Shown: piece after piece, positions 57,813-64,000 of the stretch
How the letters are laid out: each line of letters opens with the position of its first letter
Position numbering within the stretch: position 1 is the stretch's first letter
DNA from: Schistocephalus solidus
Lineage: Eukaryota > Platyhelminthes > Cestoda > Diphyllobothriidea > Diphyllobothriidae
Direction of reading: 5' to 3'
NCBI GenBank assembly: GCA_017591395.1
Contig: WEDG01004256.1
Location: 124,001-188,000, forward strand
DNA: 64,000 bases
Notes under the pieces: generated by a model
Seen by the model: the letters and a program-made list of their open reading frames with translations, nothing else
Told to the model about the DNA's origin: nothing
The model's database searches: none
Program-made: the position numbers and the translations under genes

Positions 57813-58830
57813 AGTGAGGAACAGGCGCTGAGCTGTCGACCTCACTCTCTCCCCCACCCCACAGTCAAACCACTGTCCGATCCGGTCAGTTGTCTGATGG
57901 GGAAGTGGGCGCAGCTGCTGATGACCTCGTCTACGTGTACTACGTACACGACCTGCCCCCCCAAACACAAGCACCAGGATTTCACACAACAGGGGGTTGA
58001 ACGGCTTAAATCGAACATGTGTGAGATAGCGAGAGGTCACGTTAAGAAGGAGCCATCGCAGCCTGACTCATAGACCGCCAGTCAGCCACTCCACAAACAC
58101 ACATTGGACTAACTGTGAGGTCTGAGTGTAATTTTATGTTGCAACCTTCCAACCGCGGCGCTTAACGTTACCGCACTCTCTTCTCCTCTCCCACCTGAAC
58201 CCGGTGTCAAGACAGAGTCAAGAGGATCAGAGATGGGAGAGGGCGCAGGTGGCTGGCGCAGCCGGAGCCGCCCCTGGGCGTACCACCACACCTGGCTCGG
58301 ATCCCACGGAGCGGAAGTGCCATAAAGGTCACATTAAGAAGGAGCCATTGCAGCCTGACTCTCAGTAGGCCACTCCACACAAAACACACATTGGGCTGAC
58401 CACGCGATCCGAGTTATCCCGTCAGTTGGCGACCGTCCAGGCCATGGCTTTTAGTGCACCGTGATAGTTTTAAGCGCGTCAGATTGTTTATAGTGAGGAA
58501 CATGCGCTGAGCTGTCGACCTCACTCCCTCCCCAACCCCCACCATCAGACACTGTCCGAGCCTGTCAGTTGCCTGATGTGGGAGTGGGCGCATTGGCTGA
58601 CGGATCGTTGTACCCGTCTTCGCGCGCCACAGCACGACCTGGCCCCCATAACGCACACACCAGGATTCACTAACTCAGGGGATATGGAGGAGCCATCGCC
58701 GTCTGACTCCAAGTCCACTGGTCAGCCACTCGACACATATAGCATATACACTGGGCCGACACCGTGGTTTGGTGTAAGCGTCACGTTGGCAGCCTTCCAA
58801 GACATGGTTTCTACGAAACCATGATGTTAT
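57813..58830 (-). repeat. Reiterated 3' region units of LINE copy B
   Basis: Blocks such as 'gccattgcagcctgactctcag', 'cacacattgggctgaccacgcg' and 'ggagtgggcgca..ggctgac' recur at 57.0-57.25, 57.9-58.15, 58.2-58.45 and 58.5-58.8 kb. Copy A has about two such units (30.1-30.45 and 30.45-30.77 kb). This shows head-to-tail growth of the 3' untranslated region. Confidence 0.7.
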
Positions 58831-58913
58831 CAGGTACATTATGATGATTATAAGGGTGTTGTCTATGTATTAGTGTAGATAGCGTGCGCTGATGTAGCTT
58901 AGCCTCCGGTGGT

Positions 58914-59923
58914 TTACCGGAGGTTGTCGTGGAGGCGCATGTGTCCTAATAGGCCCATGCGGTGTGTAAATGTGCGGGAGCAGTGAGGGCAGTGAAGGCA
59001 GGCGCGTCGACTGTATGTCGGAGCCCCAGGCACTGGCTTACCAGCCTCCGTGCGATGGATTCGCAGGTGACCGACCAGACCGATGCGTGAGTTGAAGTTG
59101 CGGGTGCAGTGTGGACAGGAGAAATTGGTAGAGGCTGGGGGGGATGTCATTCATGGTAGTGGGGGTGGCAGGAACGGTAAGAATGGCAGGAGCGGAGGGT
59201 ATGCATGGTGTATCGGTGTTTTCGGCATTCTGGTGAATTCCGCTGTCATGGATGCGACTGTGACCGAATAGGCCCATGCGATGAGTGAATGCGCGAGGAC
59301 AGTGAGGGCAGTAGAGGCAGGGATCTCTGCTGTGTGATGGTGCTCCAGGCACTGGCTCACCGGTCTCTGTACGATGTATTCGCAAGTGAACGACCAGGCC
59401 GATGCGTGAGGTGAATGTGCGGTCGCATTGAGTACAGATTAGGAGAGATTCCCCATCGCTGTTGGTAGTGGTGGTGGTAGTGAAGGCAAAGGTGGTGGTG
59501 GTTGCGGTGGTGGGGGTAACAGGCGATGAGTAGATGGATGTGGTCTCTATGATGGTGGGAGTAATGGAATTGATGCCAGCAGTGAGGGTGGGGGAGTCAG
59601 AAGGAGGGTTGGCAGAATTTGACGTAGAAATTGGAATTGTCTGATAATTGGTGCACTGCGTCCGAAGATGTCCAACCAGGCCGATTCGTGCGCGGAAAAT
59701 GCGTTGACAGCGCCAGGCATGTTGGCAGGGCCTGGACATCGACGATGTTGGTCCGGGGCACTGGTGACTTTCGTGCCGCTCTTTTGGTCTTGACGGCGGC
59801 GATCCGTTTGGCCTCATAGATTGCTGTACCAGTCTTCACGGATCTTCGCCATGCCGGTCTATCCTGGGCGAGGTCCTCCCAGGTCGCTGGGTTGATTTGC
59901 AGTTGCTTCAGCGATTTCTTCAA
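58914..59923 (-). pseudogene. LINE copy B C-terminal tail with five zinc fingers
   Basis: LKQLQINPATWEDLAQDRPA and WRRSVKTGTAIYEAKRIAAV, then five fingers: [17 protein letters not shown] (CCHC-like), [63 protein letters not shown] and [21 protein letters not shown]. One frameshift divides fingers 1-3 (59,817-59,038 frame) from 4-5 (59,150-58,914). All share the helix pattern [RM]-I/M-G-L-[VLF]-[GV]-H. Confidence 0.92.
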
Positions 59924-60267
59924 AGTGTCCTTGTAGCATCATTTTTGACCTCCCTGTCGGCGAGCACCCGTAGCAACATCTCCTTAGAAAAGTCGTTTGG
60001 GTAGTCGCTCGTCGTCCATTCTTACCAGGTGGCTGCTCCATCGCAGTTGCACTTGCCTCAGCATGGCATGGATGCTGAGGATTCCGGTCCACTCCATGAC
60101 TTCCCTGTCCGGGATCCTGGCCTTCCATCTCAGCTTAGGTATTCTGCGGAGGCAGCTGAGATGAAAGTGATTCAGCTTGCGGGCGTGGTTCGAGTAGACG
60201 GTCTAGGTCTCCGCTCCGTAAAGGAGTGTTGTCAAGACGACGGCCTTGTACATCTTCCGTTTGGTAT

Positions 60268-61426
60268 TCAGGTGAATACCATGGCGATTCCACGCGGAAT
60301 CCTGCAGCCGGCTGAAGGCTGACTAGCTTTGGAGATCCGTTGGGCAACCTCGTCATTGATTCTCGTGTTGCTTCCTAGATAAGCGAAGGTTTCTGCGTTT
60401 TTGAGTTGAGCACCGTTGACATTTATTCGGGGAGCATTGTATTCCGCGCTGGGCGGCGGCTGGTGCATGACAACCGTTTTGATTGTACTTATTTTTAATC
60501 CAAAATCGGTGCAGCCTGCCGCAAAGAGGTCTATGCTCCTTGGCATGTCCTCCTTCGTCACGGTGTTAAGGGCGCAGTTGTCCGCGAGGAGCAAGTCATG
60601 GACTGTAGTCGTAAACACGCGCGTTTAAGCCTGCATACGCCGACTGTTGAGAAGGTTCCCGTCAGTTCTGTAGGTGATGCGGATTCCAGGCTGCTCATCA
60701 CGGTAGGCTTCCATCAGCATAGCCGATAACATGATACTGAACAGGATGGGAGCCAATATTCAGCCCTGCTTCACTCCGTTGGTCACTGCGAATGCTTCGG
60801 ATACCGTCCCGTTGTCAGTGACGCGCGCCGTCATCCCGTCATGAAGCTGACGCACCATGTGCGTGAACCGCTCAGGACAGCCAAATTTATGCATGACTTT
60901 CCACAGTCCGTCGCGATTCACCGCGTCAAAGGCTTTCGTCAGATCCACGAAGGTAGTTTATAGGTGAGTTCGCTTCTCCTGACACTTCTCTTGTAGCTGG
61001 CGGGCGGCAAAGATCATATCGGTTGTTCCGCGGTGTCGGTGGTGTCGGCGGAAGGGCACATTGGCTTTCCGGGAGCAGGCCCTGCTCTAGGTGACCGTTC
61101 AGACGATTGAGAAGGATACGGGCGAAGAGCTTCCCGTCGATATTGAGCAACGAGATGCCTCTGTGATTATCACAGAGTTGCCGGTTCCCCTTCCGTTTGT
61201 AGAGATGGACGATGGTCGCGTCTTTGAAATCCTGAGGAACTTGTTCTTGTCGCCACATCTCCTGGAAGAGTGTTGTGAGTTCTGCCATCAGCCGGGGCCC
61301 ACCATGCTTATAGACTTCCGGTGGGATTGCGTCGGATCCCGGTGCTTTACCGCTGGAAATCTGCTGCACGGCCCCGATGGTTTCTCGTAGGGAAGGTGGC
61401 AGATCCAGGTTATTGTTCGTGTCCAC
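60268..61426 (-). pseudogene. LINE copy B reverse transcriptase
   Basis: [40 protein letters not shown] and LPESQC, then a frameshift by a short GTCGGTGGT expansion near 61,035. Next come [20 protein letters not shown] and VSEAFAVTNGVKQG followed by a stop. The catalytic box reads LLLADNCALN: FADD has become LADN, losing the second Asp. Confidence 0.9.
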
Positions 61427-62059
61427 TTGAGGAGCCGGTCAATGGCAGCATCGGAGATGGCTGATGAGCAATTAAGGACACTTCTGAAGTGCCTGGCCCA
61501 GCGCTTCAGAATTTGCGATTTCTCTGTCAGCAGTGTTGTGCCATCAGAGCTGAGCAGCGGTGTGGTCTCCTTGATACACGGGCCGTAGATGGCCTTGATG
61601 GCTTTGAAGAAGTTTTTCATTTCATTTCGGTCCGCATACGCCTGGGTTTCCTCAGCCTTTTGATCATCCAGGCATCCTGCATCTCGCACAGCCGTTGCTG
61701 TATAAGGCACCGGCATCTGAAGAAGGCTGCTTTGGTGGCGTCAGTCCAAAAGTCCATGTAGGCTTTCGTTAAGTCCATTCTTCTCCGCGAGTAAGTTGTT
61801 GATTTCGGCGTCATTGTCGTTAAACCTGTCCTGGTGTTGACTGCGGGCGCGTCCGAGTACTTCGAGGGCGATGGACTGGATGAAATTTTCGCAGTTGACG
61901 CCATCGTGTCTCAACGGTAGCATTCTCATCCGGAGCATGCAGGTCCTCCAGTTTCTCGGTTATTTGGTTGCTGAAATCAAAACAGTGAGCAGGCAAATTT
62001 AATAAAAGAGTAGTTAACTTACCTGGCGGCCTTTTACCTCAAAGCCTTCATCGGGGTTG

Positions 62060-62850
62060 CAGTCAAGCCTCATCTGGGAGATGACGAGGCGGTGATCTGT
62101 CCAACCATCGGCATCGCGGATCGCCTTGGTTACCAGCAGGTCTTGTCAATCTCGCCTCCGGACGAGAACATAGTCCAGCAGATGCCGGTGCTGCGACCAA
62201 GGGTGCATCCACGTGGCCTTCTCCCGCGTCGGAAGGCGGAAGAAGGTGTTGGTCAGCAGGAGACGGTGTTCCGCACACGTTCGCAGAAGAAGGAGGCCGT
62301 TATCGTTACAGCTACCGAGATCGTGGGGACCCAGCACTCACTGCCAGGCAGCGTGGTCCATCCCGACGCGGGCGTTGAAGTCACCAAGGACAATTAACTT
62401 GTCCACCTTCGACACAGTAACCAGCAGGGCCTGCAGGTCCTCATAGAATTTGCCCTTCGCCGCATCAGAGCTCTTCATTGGGGGAGCTTAGGCGCTGATG
62501 ATGGTGGCAAACTGGTCTCCCCGAAGAGGCAGGCGGAGGCTCATCAGGTGATCATTGATACCCTGCGGCAGACAGAGCAGACGTCCCACGATGTCGTTCC
62601 GGATGGCAAAGTCAGCGCTAGCGTCGCGTCGCTCTGCCCTGGGCCGGCCGCTCCAGAAAAAGGTATAGCCGGCACCTACCTCCTCCAGCTGACCCTGCTC
62701 AGAGAATCGGGTCTTGCTGAGAGCAGCAATGTCCACCTTGTAGCGCGCCAGTTCCCCATCGAATAGCTCCGTCCGCCGTTCCTGTCGGTTGCTCCTAGGA
62801 TTGTCTAAAATGGAAAGCACATTCCAGGCTGCTAGTGTGAGTGGACTCAC
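62060..62850 (-). pseudogene. LINE copy B endonuclease
   Basis: Starts MSPLTLAAWNVLSILDN (the WN box). The catalytic Glu box reads LSKTRFSEQ, with Lys in place of the Glu that copy A keeps. [11 protein letters not shown] and DGWTDHRLVISQM follow, so His is kept where copy A has Arg. Stops after IISA and near 62,340. Confidence 0.88.
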
Positions 62851-63150
62851 CCGAGCAGCCTGGAGGGTATGGCGAGGGTGATTGAGACGGGAGGTATTGT
62901 TGTTTGTTTGAGTTTGTACGACCGCCTATTTTGCGATCTGTGAGCCGCCGCCGGCTGCCGAAGACGTGATAACCAGCATTTGTTTAGGGCACTTTTTCTA
63001 GCCACTTCCTCCGCGAGGAGGCAAGCAGTGCTGTCCCTAAATATGGCTGCTCGGACATCCCAGACGGCTGCCGAACTCCACTATGGGTTACGGTTTTGTT
63101 AATGTAGGAGAGCGACCTAAGTTAGCCTGGGCCGCCTACGGGGTTGCTGT

Positions 63151-64000
63151 CACCCCGTTAAAAATGGAGGTATACAAAAATAAGTCTGAAGTTTGTCCGT
63201 AATTGAAGTCGCTGGACTAATCCTTATCGAGGGACCCTGCAATCCGTCCACCGGTTCATTGGATCTTCCCTCTAAAATGTAAAGGCAGTGAATTTATTCT
63301 GTGCGTGAGTAAACAATGGACTTTGAAATGCTAATTATAAAAGCATCATGATCAGCTTGATTTTTGTAGACAATGTTAACAAATTTGACTAACCGTCAAG
63401 ACTCTTGTTGAGGGTAGCCTAATTAGGCCCCTTTTGTGTAGGCGATTGTATGCCTTCTTAAAGGCATTCTTTAAAGCCCTCTCCAGCTGTAATTTGTTCG
63501 CGGCAACATGATTAAGTTATTAATGAGCTTTTACTTACCCAGAATAACAGCGTAGAGAGGGGAAGCAAAAAAGCCCTTTTTGTCTTGGCGTCTACCATAG
63601 AAAGTCAAGTGGTAGGTCACCTCGTCAGCAAAAAGGGCAGAAGATATGTGATCAGCAGAAGTGCTGACGCTATCGCCACCAAAGGAAGCTTAATAATGTG
63701 CAGGCTACCTACCAATTGCTCCCTGAAGGATATTTCTGCGACGCCTTCGGTTAAGGCGTCCAGTTCATCTAGGGTCAACATTGGTTTAAATATTTGACAT
63801 GTTGACTATGGTTGGGGTGCTTGGGTGGTGGAGATCACCAAATGTTCCTCCAGGAGACACCGCAATGCAGCCACCTCTACCTTCAGGTCTTGCAAATGGT
63901 GCAATTCTTGTGTATGGCCCTGCATGAACCATCGATGGTAAGCTTTGCCTGATGAGTGCCTTTGGTGTGTGGTTCTGTGACCACGTCGCCTTTTCTGGTG
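63151..64000. other. Flank of LINE copy B, nothing recognised
   Basis: AT-rich sequence beyond the LINE 5' end. One 70-codon frame at 63,585-63,797 (+) has no motif I know. Confidence 0.5.

Larger units (their letters stand above)
56835..63150 (-). mobile_element. LINE copy B: zinc-finger LINE with nested CR1 insertion
   Basis: Same family and order as copy A: endonuclease 62,850-62,060, linker, RT about 61,430-60,300, C-terminal region to 59,830, zinc fingers 59,780-58,914, then a 2-kb 3' region. It is longer than A because it keeps the RT segment A lost, carries a 530-bp CR1-like insertion and has an extra 3' unit. It ends at the same 5' position as copy A (gccgcctacggggttgctgtc). It is inactive: stops and frameshifts throughout. 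Confidence 0.93.

Noticed and set aside
63585..63797. 70-codon plus frame near the right end
   Set aside because: No recognised domain and no splice partners in view.
1..64000. CRISPR arrays, operons, prophage or bacterial features
   Set aside because: The window is clearly eukaryotic with spliced exons; no regularly spaced direct repeats of that kind were seen.

Overview
The window is eukaryotic and most likely from a flatworm, probably a tapeworm of the diphyllobothriidean kind (Spirometra, Diphyllobothrium, Schistocephalus). The reasons are long AT-rich introns with GT/AG borders, one host gene spread over more than 44 kb, and a dense load of decayed LINE, Penelope-like, SINE and mariner elements. 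The main LINE family, which has zinc fingers at its C-terminus, resembles sequences I associate with those worms. The exact species is inference.

One host gene dominates. On the + strand, 21 exons (about 2118 to 46133) splice into one open frame of about 1,680 residues. It encodes a DOCK-family guanine nucleotide exchange factor of the DOCK6/7/8 (zizimin-related, DOCK-C) type. The order is DHR1/C2 lipid-binding domain (2.1-7.5 kb), helical armadillo-like scaffold (9.8-29.8 kb) and DHR2/DOCKER catalytic domain (from late in the 29.2-29.8 kb exon to 46.1 kb). It ends with a stop codon and an AATAAA signal. The N-terminal third lies upstream of the window. Of 20 introns, 17 are phase 0, two are phase 1 and one is phase 2, and every junction keeps the frame.

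The introns are full of repeats: a Penelope terminus with a hammerhead-like motif (start of window), tRNA-derived SINEs, a 239-bp tandem duplication (8.2-8.7 kb), a whole antisense LINE (copy A, 30.0-34.9 kb, in the 6-kb intron), degenerate telomere-like tracts (38-39 kb), an inverted SINE pair (40.5 kb), a MITE-like inverted-repeat element (41.7-42.0 kb), a mariner with its catalytic core deleted (43.1-43.6 kb) and a Penelope GIY-YIG fragment (44.5-44.7 kb).

Downstream of the gene (46.2-64 kb) I see no host gene. It holds two SINE pieces, a Penelope fragment flanked by long inverted repeats (49.6-50.3 kb), two CR1-like LINE remnants in opposite orientations (51.0-51.8 kb + and 52.4-54.0 kb -) and LINE copy B (56.8-63.15 kb, -). 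Copy B has a third CR1-like fragment nested in its 3' region. All mobile elements carry stops, frameshifts or lost catalytic residues, so none looks autonomous now. Most other open frames are chance frames or shadows.
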